From NCBI RefSeq assembly GCF_014652135.1, contig NZ_BMYF01000004.1, forward strand, positions 62,001 through 126,000: a stretch of 64,000 nt of DNA, given 5' to 3'. Positions 25,515-34,566 of this stretch are shown in pieces. Origin of the DNA: Mongoliitalea lutea (GTDB lineage: Bacteria; Bacteroidota; Bacteroidia; Cytophagales; Cyclobacteriaceae). The translations under genes were made by a program, and so were the position numbers. Position 1 is the first letter of the stretch. Every line of letters starts with the position of its first letter. A model generated the notes under the pieces. The model made no database searches, was not told the origin of the DNA, and worked only from the letters and a program-made list of their open reading frames with translations.

Positions 25515-26285
25515 CTAAAAATTGATCTCCTCTCGGTCAATAATCCCCCGGATGAAAATAATCATCTCATCTATTTCTTCCCAAGAAAAGCCTAAATGAG
25601 CTTGGGAATGGGCCAATGCATCCCGAAGCCTCCCAAGTGCATTGAGCATATCCACCCAACGATCTCTACTATAATCCGGGAAAAACACCTTAAATCGTTG
25701 TTGCTTACTGAATACAGTGCCCAAATCTCCAAACTGCAAGCACTGCACCAAATCAATTTCTTCTTTTCGAGCTTTCTTCCAATCGTACAAGCTTTTGGCC
25801 TGATTCAACCTGTTTTCAGAAATAGCCTCTTCCCAGTTGAGAATGTGTTTTCGAATAAGATCCTTCATGTGTGTTTCAAACAAACTAATCAGCCCGAATA
25901 AGCCAATGCGCATGGCTATTTTATCCAAATCAGTCCGGGTAACAATGTAGGCCGGCTCCCCATCTTCATTTTTTATAAAATATCTTCGCTGTAATAGAAT
26001 CATGCGAAAAGCTGTCAATAAAGGCGTATTCAGATCCATCCAATCATGTTCTTCCACAGGGGATAAACCTTCATCTCCATCATCGTACTTCCAATACTTT
26101 CCATCATCAATGACAAATGCTGCATGGAAATTCATCTGCTCCATTTGTTCCTTATAATGCTCTTTGGAAAAAACCCACAAGTTCTCAGCTATGGTCAAAA
26201 CAGTCACTTGCTCTTCAAACAATAATCGAAGTCTATCAAAGGCGCTTGTCTTCGGTTTCATTTCAAAGTGGAAAGTTTTTTCCAT
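25515..26285 (-). CDS. unknown protein with HEPN-like C-terminal half
   Basis: 256 residues; no signal peptide. The N-terminal half (about 1-125) has a pattern seen in CBS-type ligand domains (FVIDDGKYWKYDDGDEG..., EPAYIVTRTDLDKIAMRIGL). The C-terminal half is helical with WVDMLNALGRLRDALAHSQAHL, which resembles the R-x4-6-H motif of HEPN domains (here RDALAH). HEPN domains are often RNases in conflict systems, but the call is tentative. It is convergent with the ATPase and divergent from the acylase lipoprotein gene. Confidence 0.45.
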   Translation of the reverse strand: MEKTFHFEMKPKTSAFDRLRLLFEEQVTVLTIAENLWVFSKEHYKEQMEQMNFHAAFVIDDGKYWKYDDGDEGLSPVEEHDWMDLNTPLLTAFRMILLQRRYFIKNEDGEPAYIVTRTDLDKIAMRIGLFGLISLFETHMKDLIRKHILNWEEAISENRLNQAKSLYDWKKARKEEIDLVQCLQFGDLGTVFSKQQRFKVFFPDYSRDRWVDMLNALGRLRDALAHSQAHLGFSWEEIDEMIIFIRGIIDREEINF

Positions 26286-26346
26286 AGGTCTATCAACTTT
26301 TGGTCGGTTTGCGTATTTTTCTCAAATTAAACGAAAATTTTTACCA

Positions 26347-28452
26347 ATGCTAACTTTCAGTCTTCCACCAAAAACCTCTTTACTATTTCTTGTAGCAATT
26401 GTACTTTTTTCATGTAGTCAACCTACTTGGGAAGCATCAGGATATGATACCAGTACTATTCAGATCGTGCGGGACACCTATGGGGTGCCACATATTTTTG
26501 GCGAGACGGATGCTGATGTAGTCTATGGACTTGCCTGGGCACATGCGGAGGATGATTTTGAAACTATACAACAAACATTGCTTGCGGGTAAAGGAATGGT
26601 TGGAAGAGTCTTTGGAGAAAAAGGTGCGGCTGTAGATTTTTTTGTGCATCTATTGGACACACGCGGCATTGCTGAAAGAAAGTATATGGAAGATTTTTCT
26701 CCTGAATTTCAAAAACTTGTAAGGGCCTATCTGGCTGGAATGAATGATTTTGCACTAGCTAATCCCAAACGGGTTTTATTGCCAGCTGCATTTCCTGTAA
26801 CCGAAATTGATATCATTTCTGCCTATATTCTTTCCCTTGCTCAGATGTCAGGAGCTGATGAAGCAGTTAAAAAAATAATCGACGGAACTATCGATAAACC
26901 AATTGTCAAAGACCCTGCGGCAGGTTCAAACGCGATAGCTATACATCCTACCAAAACTGATACTGGCGAAGCTTTTCTAGCTATCAATTCACACCAACCA
27001 TTGACAGGTCCAGTCGCTTGGTATGAGGCTCATTTATGCTCTGAAGAAGGTTGGAATGTCCTCGGTGGACTATTTCCCGGTGGGCTTACGATTTTTCATG
27101 GCATCAATGAACATGTCGGTTGGGCCCATACGGTCAATTATCCTGATAAATTGGATGTCTTCCAATTACAAATGCATCCAAAAAATAAGCTGCAATACCT
27201 TGTCGATGGAGCTTACCTCGAACTTGAAGAAAAAAGGGTGTGGCTCAAGGTAAAACTTTGGGAATTGATTACGGTGCCTATTCCAAAGAAGGTTTGGAAA
27301 AGTATTTTTGGCCCAACCATGCTGACAGAACATGGTGCTTTCAGTATTCGAACAGGCTCACTCGAAGTGATTACCGCTCCCGAACAATGGTATCACATGA
27401 ACAAGGCGAAAAACTTCACAGAATTCAAAGCCGCTATGGAACGGATGGCTTTACCTGGATTCAATACTGTTTACGCAGATAAATATGATACCATTTATTA
27501 TGTCAGCAATGCGTTATTGCCCGTAAGAAATCCTGAATTTGATTACCGAAAAACATTGCTAGGAGACAGCAAACGCAAGTTATGGAATACTTATTACCCC
27601 TTCAATGCTCTGCCTCAACAGCTCAATCCTCCTTCCGGTTATCTATTCAATACCAATCATAGCCCATTCAAAGCCACAGCAGAAAAAGATCAGCTTGATC
27701 CATCAGCCTATGACTCGCAGATGAATTATCTTTTAACTGACAATAACCGATCGGTACGGTTGGCAATCTTACTTCAAGAGGAAGAAATCTTTACTTACGA
27801 AGCTTTCAAACGGATCAAGTTTGATAAAACTCTCCCCGATAGTCTTCTCTACGAACTCAATGTTAATCCACTATTTAGGCTCGATGCTGAAAAATACCCA
27901 CATATTTCTCAAAGTATACGAGCCATTCAGCAATGGGACCGAACAGCACAGGCAAACAGTATAGGAGCTGCCTATTTTGCCTATATTTATTATTTCTTGC
28001 GAGATAGGACAAATCCAGAAGGACTTGACCCTAAACGAACATTAACAGAGGAAGAGGCTGTCCTTGCAATAGAAGCTGCACAAGATTTCTTTTTGACTTC
28101 CTTCGAACAGTTTCCTGTCAGCTTGGGTGAATACCAAAAATTAATCCGAGGAGACAAGCAAATGCCGCTTTTTGGCTTACCGGATGTGCTTGCAGCCATG
28201 CGGTCGGAACCATTAGATGAAAACATCCGAAAAGGAGAACAAGGAGAATCTTATATCATGATGGTTCGATTTGGTGAAGGACTTCCCCAAGTTGAAACCG
28301 TAAATGTATACGGTGCGTCCAATCGAAAGGAAAGCCAACACTATGATGACCAAATGGGTCTTTTCACGCGACAAAAATTAAAACCAATGAGTCTGGACAA
28401 ATCAGTAGTACTTAAAGAGGCCATTCAGATTTACAGACCAAATCAAAAATAA
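26347..28452 (+). CDS. penicillin acylase family lipoprotein (Ntn hydrolase)
   Basis: Ntn-hydrolase that cleaves amides such as penicillin side chains or acyl-homoserine lactones. From the ATG at 26347 it starts with a lipoprotein signal (LLFLVAIVLFSC). The alpha-chain region carries IVRDTYGVPHIFGETDADVVYGLAWAHAEDDF (with the usual GVPHI motif), and the autocatalytic break is at PAAGSNAIAI, where the Ser becomes the new N-terminal nucleophile; GPVAWYEAHL follows. 701 residues is in range. Longer in-frame start at 26164 overlaps the divergent gene and is rejected. The substrate is unknown. Confidence 0.88.
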   Translation: MLTFSLPPKTSLLFLVAIVLFSCSQPTWEASGYDTSTIQIVRDTYGVPHIFGETDADVVYGLAWAHAEDDFETIQQTLLAGKGMVGRVFGEKGAAVDFFVHLLDTRGIAERKYMEDFSPEFQKLVRAYLAGMNDFALANPKRVLLPAAFPVTEIDIISAYILSLAQMSGADEAVKKIIDGTIDKPIVKDPAAGSNAIAIHPTKTDTGEAFLAINSHQPLTGPVAWYEAHLCSEEGWNVLGGLFPGGLTIFHGINEHVGWAHTVNYPDKLDVFQLQMHPKNKLQYLVDGAYLELEEKRVWLKVKLWELITVPIPKKVWKSIFGPTMLTEHGAFSIRTGSLEVITAPEQWYHMNKAKNFTEFKAAMERMALPGFNTVYADKYDTIYYVSNALLPVRNPEFDYRKTLLGDSKRKLWNTYYPFNALPQQLNPPSGYLFNTNHSPFKATAEKDQLDPSAYDSQMNYLLTDNNRSVRLAILLQEEEIFTYEAFKRIKFDKTLPDSLLYELNVNPLFRLDAEKYPHISQSIRAIQQWDRTAQANSIGAAYFAYIYYFLRDRTNPEGLDPKRTLTEEEAVLAIEAAQDFFLTSFEQFPVSLGEYQKLIRGDKQMPLFGLPDVLAAMRSEPLDENIRKGEQGESYIMMVRFGEGLPQVETVNVYGASNRKESQHYDDQMGLFTRQKLKPMSLDKSVVLKEAIQIYRPNQK

Positions 28453-28471
28453 CCATTTAAAAAATCAGGAT

Positions 28472-29020
28472 ATGTCAGCAATGGAACTAGGAATCGGAAG
28501 CCAAATCAGGCACCCGAAATTTGGAAAAGGAGTAGTAGTGGAATCAGATGCCTCCTACTATAAAATCTATTTTAACTATACAGGGGAAGTAAAAACAATT
28601 GCCAGAGACTTCCCAAATTTTGAATTGATTGAGAAAAAAGAGGCAGAATTCCAGCCCATCACCTTGAGCGATATTGAAAAAGCGGTGGAAAATATCATCA
28701 AAAAAAACCAGCCTAAAGAAGAAGCTCCCAAAGTTGCCCTAGCTCAAAAATGGATAAATGGAACCATCACAATCAATCCATTCAACCCGGAGATGAGCAA
28801 TAAAGAAATCCCCATCAAAACCTTCTTTCATAAAATTGTCATGGTCCGGGAGCGCTTGCGGGTTTTGGAGCAAAATATCAACAATCATCCCAAGCTAGAT
28901 GATGAAGATCGGGTGCAAATGCAGCAATACATTACCCGCTCCTATGGGTCTTTAACTACGTTTAACGTACTTTTTGCAGACAAAGACGACCATTTCAAGG
29001 GTACAGGAAAGGATGATTAA
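28472..29020 (+). CDS. conserved small protein with Tudor-like N-terminus, unknown function
   Basis: 182 residues. The N-terminal part (MELGIGSQIRHPKFGKGVVV, then YYKIYFNYTGEVKTIARDF) has the pattern of the small beta-barrel found at the C-terminus of UvrD-type helicases, where it reads HxxFGxGxV. The remainder is helical and charged (about 65-182) and ends KGTGKDD. I do not recognise a named family. It starts 19 bp after the acylase gene, likely in its transcript, and is followed by a strong terminator. Confidence 0.6.
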   Translation: MSAMELGIGSQIRHPKFGKGVVVESDASYYKIYFNYTGEVKTIARDFPNFELIEKKEAEFQPITLSDIEKAVENIIKKNQPKEEAPKVALAQKWINGTITINPFNPEMSNKEIPIKTFFHKIVMVRERLRVLEQNINNHPKLDDEDRVQMQQYITRSYGSLTTFNVLFADKDDHFKGTGKDD

Positions 29021-29043
29021 AGGAAAAAAGTTGAATTTTACCC

Positions 29044-29074
29044 AAAAAATACCCTGATCAGGGTATTTTTTTGC
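29044..29074. terminator. intrinsic terminator after the Tudor-like gene
   Basis: AAAATACCCTGATCAGGGTATTTTT, a perfect palindrome flanked by A and T runs (reported here in two halves: AAAATACCCTGA and TCAGGGTATTTT). Confidence 0.92.
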
Positions 29075-29145
29075 GTTACTTTCTTCTGTAAGTTTGTAAC
29101 GGGTGATTAAGCAACTTTTTGAAATACAGTTTTTACAAAATTAGT

Positions 29146-29190
29146 AGAGGGGCTTATTTAACTTACATTTTTTAACCCCTCTATTTTTAT
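29146..29190 (+). terminator. terminator-like hairpin in the leader of the sterol desaturase gene
   Basis: AGAGGGG (29146-29152) pairs with CCCCTCT (29177-29183) and is followed by a T-rich run. It lies 66 bp before the start codon of the sterol desaturase gene, so it may be an attenuator or simply the end of a short upstream RNA. Confidence 0.4.
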
Positions 29191-29255
29191 TTTTTGCTTG
29201 CCATGAGTTAAAAACAATCTTAAATTACAGCTTGTTAGTCTGAAAATAAACCCAA

Positions 29256-30542
29256 ATGGAACTTTACGCCAAAGCTTTATCCTATGCAGTACCTTTCTTC
29301 TTGATACTAATCATCATTGAGGAGTTTGCTGCACGCCGCATGAAAAAACAAGTGAACATAGGAATGGATACCATCTCCAGCCTTAGTTCGGGAATGACCA
29401 ATACACTCAAAAATTTAATGGGCCTATCTGTAGTCATCGTCTCCTATGCTTGGATGGTAGACAAGGTTGCACTTTTTCAGATTGAAAGTACTTGGTGGGT
29501 TTATCTGATTGCTTTTATAGGAATTGATTTTGCCGGATATTGGACACATCGATTCGATCATACGGTCAATGCCTTTTGGAACCGTCACATCGTGCACCAC
29601 AGCAGTGAGGAATTCAATTTAAGTTGTGCCCTGCGTCAATCAGTTTCTGCCATTTTTGGAATTTACTTCTTCTTGTATATTCCTATGGCGTTCATCGGTG
29701 TTCCCGCAGAAGTGGTCGCCATTATTGCACCTATTCATTTGTTTGCACAGTTTTGGTATCATACCCGATTAATAGACAGAATGGGGTTTTTGGAACACAT
29801 CATCGTCACTCCCAGTCATCATCGAGTACATCATGCCATCAACGATATTTACTTGGACAAAAACCTCGCCCAGATTTTTATCATTTGGGACAAGTTGTTT
29901 GGCACGTTTCAGGAAGAACTGGAGGAAGAACCACCCGTTTATGGTGTGAAAAAACCAGTAAATACCTGGAACCCTCTTATCATCAACTATGTGCATCTTT
30001 GGGCACTGATTCAGGATGCTTGGAGAACCAAAAGCTATTGGGACAAACTTAGAATCTGGTTTATGCCAACAGGCTGGAGACCTGCCGACGTCGCAGAAAA
30101 ATACCCTTGGGATTACTGGAAAAATGCTTTTGATCAAGTTAAGTATGACAGCAAACCTTCCAAGGCCTTACAAACCTGGTCTTGGGTACAGTTGGTGGTA
30201 AGCTTTGCTATGGTCTTTCACGTCTTGATTGCTTTTGTAAGTTTCCAATACTTGGAAGTGATGCTCTATTCCATCTTCATGATGGTGTCTATTTTTGCTT
30301 ATACCAGTTTAATGGATAAATCCAAAATTGCCATTCCTGCGGAAATTGTCCGCTTTGCTATGGGGATTGGGTTGATTTTCTGGAATGGGGGTTGGTTTGG
30401 ATTGCAAGAATTAATCCCTGGAGCTACTGCCCTTATTGGTATTTATTTAGCAGCTTCTTTAGCCATGACACTGTGGTTGATTTCCGTAGAGTCTAAAGAA
30501 AAGGCAGTAACGAAAAATCCAACACTCGTTTCGAGTAACTAA
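29256..30542 (+). CDS. sterol desaturase / fatty acid hydroxylase superfamily membrane protein
   Basis: Diiron membrane oxygenase family that hydroxylates or desaturates lipids. 428 residues, with helices near the N-terminus, then the eight-His metal motifs HRFDH, HIVHH and HHRVHHAINDIY, where His clusters bind two irons on the cytosolic face. The C-terminal 130 residues add about four more helices (about 305-420), as in the alkylglycerol monooxygenase-like subgroup. It is a single gene between two terminators. Confidence 0.85.
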   Translation: MELYAKALSYAVPFFLILIIIEEFAARRMKKQVNIGMDTISSLSSGMTNTLKNLMGLSVVIVSYAWMVDKVALFQIESTWWVYLIAFIGIDFAGYWTHRFDHTVNAFWNRHIVHHSSEEFNLSCALRQSVSAIFGIYFFLYIPMAFIGVPAEVVAIIAPIHLFAQFWYHTRLIDRMGFLEHIIVTPSHHRVHHAINDIYLDKNLAQIFIIWDKLFGTFQEELEEEPPVYGVKKPVNTWNPLIINYVHLWALIQDAWRTKSYWDKLRIWFMPTGWRPADVAEKYPWDYWKNAFDQVKYDSKPSKALQTWSWVQLVVSFAMVFHVLIAFVSFQYLEVMLYSIFMMVSIFAYTSLMDKSKIAIPAEIVRFAMGIGLIFWNGGWFGLQELIPGATALIGIYLAASLAMTLWLISVESKEKAVTKNPTLVSSN

Positions 30543-30565
30543 CCTTTACTCTCAAAAATACCAAG

Positions 30566-30616
30566 GGCTGACGCTATCAACCTAGATCATCAAAGTTGGT
30601 AGCGTCAGCTCTTTTT
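30566..30616. terminator. bidirectional terminator between the desaturase and TonB receptor genes
   Basis: A long stem GGCTGACGCTATCAAC / GTTGGTAGCGTCAGC (one mismatch) with a 13-base loop, then T-run. Both convergent genes end at it. Confidence 0.88.
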
Positions 30617-30618
30617 AA

Positions 30619-32889
30619 TCAGAATTTGGCAGTAAATCGTCCAAAGAAATGTCTAGGTGCTTGCGCAAATACAGATAGTTCATTCCCAACAGGAGCACCA
30701 TCTGTAAAATACAATTCATTGAACAGGTTATTAACCTCCACTTCAAAGCTGTAATGCTTTCCGATTTTAGTGGATAGTCTTAAATTATTTACCCAATAAG
30801 CCGGAAGCACAAAATCAGGATTATTGGTCAACTCAGTGAATGAATCCCCAACATACCGTGTATGGAATTCCACTTGTAAACGCTTCAATGGACTGTATTG
30901 CAACCGGGCATTTACAAACACATCAGGGCTGAAAGGTGTTCGGATATTGTTGAAAACCTCAGCACTACCTTCTGGCTGATAGCGGCTTATCACACTTCGC
31001 ATATAAGTCGCATTCCCTAGCAAGCGCCATTTATCAGAAAGCTTAGATGACCAATCAAACTCTACCCCTCTTCGATAACTATCCTCTTGATTGGCAAATA
31101 ATTGAATGAAAAACTGATCTACGAATGCACCGATTGGAGCAATTTCATTCTCAAAGTCCATATAGAAGAAATTCACCTGTGCATTCGTCCGCGCTGTAGC
31201 AATCCGATATCCAAACTCATAATTGTTTACAAACTCTGCGCGAACATTATTTTGGTCCTGGAGAAAGTCAATATTTCCTGCATTGATTTGAACGCCTCCC
31301 AAGAAGTCAGAGCGGTTTGGTTCTCTACCGGTTCTACCAAACGATCCATAAACATTTTGCAAAGGATTGATCTGATAGGTAAGACCTACTTTGGGATTCA
31401 AAAACTGCCAGCTGTATAATGGAATGGTGCGCTCTTCTCCTAGAAACTGGGTATCAGGGGTCAACTGAAGATTGACAAAGCGGGCTTGAAGATCTCCAAA
31501 GAACATCCAGTTGGAATGCGTATAGGATGCTTTTGCAAAGGCAGAAAACTCATCTTTCACTGAGCTGTCTTCATAGTAAGGAGTGGCAAAATTAGGCACC
31601 AATTGCTCAATATTTCTTCTTCGGAAAGTATAGGCATGTATGCCTGTACTTACATCCCAAGTATTATTGGCATGCTGCAAATAACTCATCACGCCGTAAT
31701 GATTGTTGAATAGTGGATAATTGATCTGCACAAACTGCTCCCCATCCACAAAGCCAAAGGGAAAATCTCCTCCTGCCCCACCGTAATAGATACTGCTGGT
31801 CAATGTCGTGTTTTTCGAAACTGTACGAATATGCTCCACCTGTGCAAAAGACTGCCCAAAATCATCCCGATCATCTCTAAAATTCAAGTTCGTTCGGGGG
31901 TTTTCTCTCGCTAGAGAGATCGGTACTGGAACATAGCTGAGTTGATTTTTAGTACGTCCATTGAATCCTGTAAATCGGATGATGTCCTTATCGCCAAAAT
32001 AACCCCCACTGAAGAAAAAGGAATAGGAATCTGTCCCGCTATGATCCCTAAATCCATCCGAAGTAGTCATACTTACCCGGGAATAAAAAGCCATTTTGTT
32101 TGGCAAAAGTCCTGTTTTCACTTCAGCGCTTCCCTGCCATGTATTGAAACTTCCCCCGAGCAAAGACACTGTGGTCTCTGGAGCATCTACATTTAAACGC
32201 ACAGATTCATAACTGATGCTACCGGCATAAGAGGCTGTACCATTGGTACTCGTGCCTACCCCCCTTTGCACTTGGATAGATTCCACACTATTGGTAAAAT
32301 CGGTGAAATTGCTGAAAAAGACCCCTTGATCAATCATGTCGTTCAGTGGAACACCATTGAGGGTGATGTTAATCCTCCGCTGATCTATTCCACGCATACG
32401 CATGGTACCGTAATTGGTGAAGCGTGTGCCCGATTCTGAGTTAGCTTGAATACTTGGGGCGAGGGTTTCCAGTACAAAGGCTCCGTCCTGACCATTAAAA
32501 ACCTCATTCAGCTCCTGATTTTCAATTGTTTTTTGCGTGATTGGGGCCAACTTATCAGCCCGGATTGCTCTCACCATGACGGCCTCAGATAGCATGGCAC
32601 TTTCAACCAAGGTGAAATTGAGTTGGAGGTTTTCACTTAATTCGATAGTCTTTCGCTGTGTTTGATAGCCTATAAAACTTACCTCGAGTATCAGAGAGCC
32701 TTTCGGCACACTTGGCAGTTGGAAGGTCCCGTCGGTAGAGGCTACAGCACCCAGTTCGAGGGATGAAATGAATACGTTTGCCCCAGGGAGAGGCTCTTTT
32801 TGTTCATTGATAACTTTTCCTGAAATGGAAAATTGGGCTTGGGCACTTGATACAAGTGCCCAAAGGCAAATCATGAGTAGTTTTTTCAT
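30619..32889 (-). CDS. TPP-regulated TonB-dependent outer membrane receptor
   Basis: 756 residues: signal peptide (MKKLLMICLWALVSSAQAQ), a carboxypeptidase-regulatory-like domain (about 20-100, ISGKVINEQKEPLPGANVF), a plug domain with MRMRGIDQRRINITLNGVPL and QRGVGTSTNGTASYAGSI, and a 22-strand barrel ending HFFGRFTAKF. A TPP riboswitch lies just upstream, so the substrate is most likely thiamin or a thiamin precursor; this matches the TPP-regulated receptor (Omr1-type) described in the CFB group. Start is ATG at 32889; the ORF also allows TTG at 32898. The THI5-like gene lies directly upstream. Confidence 0.85.
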   Translation of the reverse strand: MKKLLMICLWALVSSAQAQFSISGKVINEQKEPLPGANVFISSLELGAVASTDGTFQLPSVPKGSLILEVSFIGYQTQRKTIELSENLQLNFTLVESAMLSEAVMVRAIRADKLAPITQKTIENQELNEVFNGQDGAFVLETLAPSIQANSESGTRFTNYGTMRMRGIDQRRINITLNGVPLNDMIDQGVFFSNFTDFTNSVESIQVQRGVGTSTNGTASYAGSISYESVRLNVDAPETTVSLLGGSFNTWQGSAEVKTGLLPNKMAFYSRVSMTTSDGFRDHSGTDSYSFFFSGGYFGDKDIIRFTGFNGRTKNQLSYVPVPISLARENPRTNLNFRDDRDDFGQSFAQVEHIRTVSKNTTLTSSIYYGGAGGDFPFGFVDGEQFVQINYPLFNNHYGVMSYLQHANNTWDVSTGIHAYTFRRRNIEQLVPNFATPYYEDSSVKDEFSAFAKASYTHSNWMFFGDLQARFVNLQLTPDTQFLGEERTIPLYSWQFLNPKVGLTYQINPLQNVYGSFGRTGREPNRSDFLGGVQINAGNIDFLQDQNNVRAEFVNNYEFGYRIATARTNAQVNFFYMDFENEIAPIGAFVDQFFIQLFANQEDSYRRGVEFDWSSKLSDKWRLLGNATYMRSVISRYQPEGSAEVFNNIRTPFSPDVFVNARLQYSPLKRLQVEFHTRYVGDSFTELTNNPDFVLPAYWVNNLRLSTKIGKHYSFEVEVNNLFNELYFTDGAPVGNELSVFAQAPRHFFGRFTAKF

Positions 32890-32937
32890 GGATGACAAAA
32901 TTGTTAGGTTTTAGAAGCAGGGGCTTCTTTCCTGTAC

Positions 32938-33013
32938 AGTTCCTACGGCCGCATTATCGGCATCAGGTCATACGGGTCTGTTCTCAGCCTTTCCTTTAGA
33001 GAAAAGCACCCCT
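32938..33013 (-). promoter_or_regulatory. TPP riboswitch in front of the TonB receptor
   Basis: The minus strand reads GGGGTGCTT, then GGCTGAGA, ACCCGTATGACCTGAT, ATAATGCGGCCGTAGGA: the full set of THI-element cores (P1, pyrimidine-binding GGCTGAGA, and the ACCTGAT/CGTAGGA phosphate-binding side). It lies 11 bp after the stop of the THI5-like gene. A hairpin GAAGC/GCTTC follows it, before the start codon. High TPP should lower receptor expression. Confidence 0.95.
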
Positions 33014-33023
33014 TTTGTCTGAA

Positions 33024-33956
33024 TTAGTTAGATAAATAGAAATTGGTAAATATCGGTTCTTTCATAAGGTTTGTAAGTTCTTCTGCTGTTATCAGTTCCT
33101 TACTTTTCAACCAGTGAATAAATTCGGTCCAGCGTTCTTCCTGCATCAGCCCCCAATCTCCCGCTTCATCAAAATAGTAGGGATTAATAGCTTCTTGGCT
33201 ATTAATCAAGAAATCTTTGTCGGCTAATTCCGCAAGATCCTCCTGCTTGTAAAGTGCATCTACTGCCAATTGAGGGTTTTCTTTGAGTAACTGAAAACCT
33301 TTCTTACTTGCTCGAAGGAATTTTTTATAAGCCTCTGGATCTTCGGCTAAAAGCTCAGGGTGAGCCAGTAAAACAGGGGAATATCCATAAGGGATATCAA
33401 AATCCTTGAGGTAAAATGCGTTTAATTCCACTTGCTTTTCGTTAGCCATCACACCTTCCCAAGGCATAAAAACCCAAGTAGCGACAGCCTTTCCTTCCAA
33501 AAGGGTATTCCAAATACCCAGTTTTTCAGGGACAATCTTGATATGCTCTCCTTTTCCGCCATCAGTCTTGATCATTTCTGCGACGATATGATCCTCAAAG
33601 CGAGCATTATAACTCGCATATTCCTTGCCGTCTAATTGACTGATACGATCCAAACCCGAAGATTTCAGACTTACGATGGCACTGGCATCACGTTGCAAAA
33701 CTGCAGCAATGGCCATCAAAGCGGGTTTTTCGGGATTAGCACGATAGGCGATCACACTTTCAGAAGGAGCCATGGCCAAATGCACTTCTTTAGCTGCCAG
33801 CAAACTAGCTGGTGTACGTGCATAATTGTCCTCCGAGGTAGACCGCAAGTGCACGTCCAGACCTTCTTGGGCATAAAATCCCTGTTGTGCCGCTACAAAG
33901 AAGCCACTGTGGTTGGTATTGGCAGTCCAATCCAACGCTAGGATAAATTTTTTCAT
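33024..33956 (-). CDS. NMT1/THI5-like pyrimidine-precursor protein without signal peptide
   Basis: 310 residues of the periplasmic-binding-protein fold: MKKFILALDWTANTNHSGFF opens the family, followed by VAAQQGFYAQEGLDVHLRST, and KGFQLLKENPQLAVDAL near the end. There is no signal peptide or lipobox, and the upstream TAG in frame rules out a longer start. Bacterial ThiY-type binders are exported, so this one is either cytosolic or an unusual case. Yeast THI5 makes HMP-P from its own active-site His; here the region lacks the yeast CCCFC motif and shows ESVIAYRANPEK where the His-bearing segment would lie. TPP riboswitches sit on both sides, so a thiamin role is firm; the reaction is not. Confidence 0.82.
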   Translation of the reverse strand: MKKFILALDWTANTNHSGFFVAAQQGFYAQEGLDVHLRSTSEDNYARTPASLLAAKEVHLAMAPSESVIAYRANPEKPALMAIAAVLQRDASAIVSLKSSGLDRISQLDGKEYASYNARFEDHIVAEMIKTDGGKGEHIKIVPEKLGIWNTLLEGKAVATWVFMPWEGVMANEKQVELNAFYLKDFDIPYGYSPVLLAHPELLAEDPEAYKKFLRASKKGFQLLKENPQLAVDALYKQEDLAELADKDFLINSQEAINPYYFDEAGDWGLMQEERWTEFIHWLKSKELITAEELTNLMKEPIFTNFYLSN

Positions 33957-34059
33957 GAGGTACTAAGTTGTGAATTCAATAAATGAACTGGAACAAAAGC
34001 TGTCAACGGACATCAACTTTTGTCTCGAAACTCATCGATTGATTCGGTTAAATGAATAA

Positions 34060-34130
34060 TTCCTACGCCCGCATTACCGGGTTCAGGTCAAAGGGTATGA
34101 TCTCAGCCCGTTGTATTAAGGCACCCCTAT
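34060..34130 (-). promoter_or_regulatory. TPP riboswitch in front of the THI5-like gene
   Basis: Minus strand: GGGGTGCCTT, GGGCTGAGATCAT, ACCCTTTGACCTGAAC, GGTAATGCGGGCGTAGGA. All conserved THI-element segments are present. It lies about 100 bp before the ATG at 33956. The two copies bracket the THI5-like gene, so each gene in the pair has its own control. Confidence 0.95.
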
Positions 34131-34464
34131 CACTTGATGCAAAGAACGTAAGTTTTGTGAAACTCTCCAATTATACGTACCTAAAACTGAGCTAAAAAGG
34201 ATGTATATAAGAGAGGATTAAGGGAATACGTTCAAATACATTCAATTTGGAAATAGAAAGCATGAGTTATATTTCAAGTTTTATGACTTAGAATTTTGTG
34301 TATTATTGAGTTATAAGTTTGAAAAATTATCTTTCTATCAATCCAACAAGTCGAGCCACAGCCACAAGTGATTTACAGGAATTAGTGGCCTTAAATGTTT
34401 TACAAAAGCAGGGAGAATTTAAGAGCACACGATAGTATCTTAAAATAGGAATTAATTTTTGAAT
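34131..34464. other. AT-rich intergenic stretch, no gene seen
   Basis: About 330 bp between the TPP riboswitch and the hip operators. I find no open frame with a plausible start and ribosome site, no clear hairpin terminator, and no repeat that recurs elsewhere in the window. Confidence 0.5.
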
Positions 34465-34562
34465 TATACCCTAAAGGGTATAGAGATGTTTTTTCAATAA
34501 TTTTTATACCCGATATGGTATAAAAATAAAATAATCGCTAAATTTACACCCGATAAGGTATA
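34465..34562. promoter_or_regulatory. three hipB operators, 40 bp apart
   Basis: Three 18-bp palindromes: TATACCCTAAAGGGTATA (34465-34482, perfect), TATACCCGATATGGTATA (34505-34522) and TACACCCGATAAGGTATA (34545-34562). Centres are exactly 40 bp apart. The last ends 4 bp before the hipB ATG. HipB-type repressors bind such inverted repeats and repress their own operon. Confidence 0.85.
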
Positions 34563-34566
34563 ATCT

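Noticed and set aside
26164-26346. Long N-terminus of the penicillin acylase
   Set aside because: The extension overlaps the divergent gene in antisense and would hide the lipoprotein signal, which starts at 26347.
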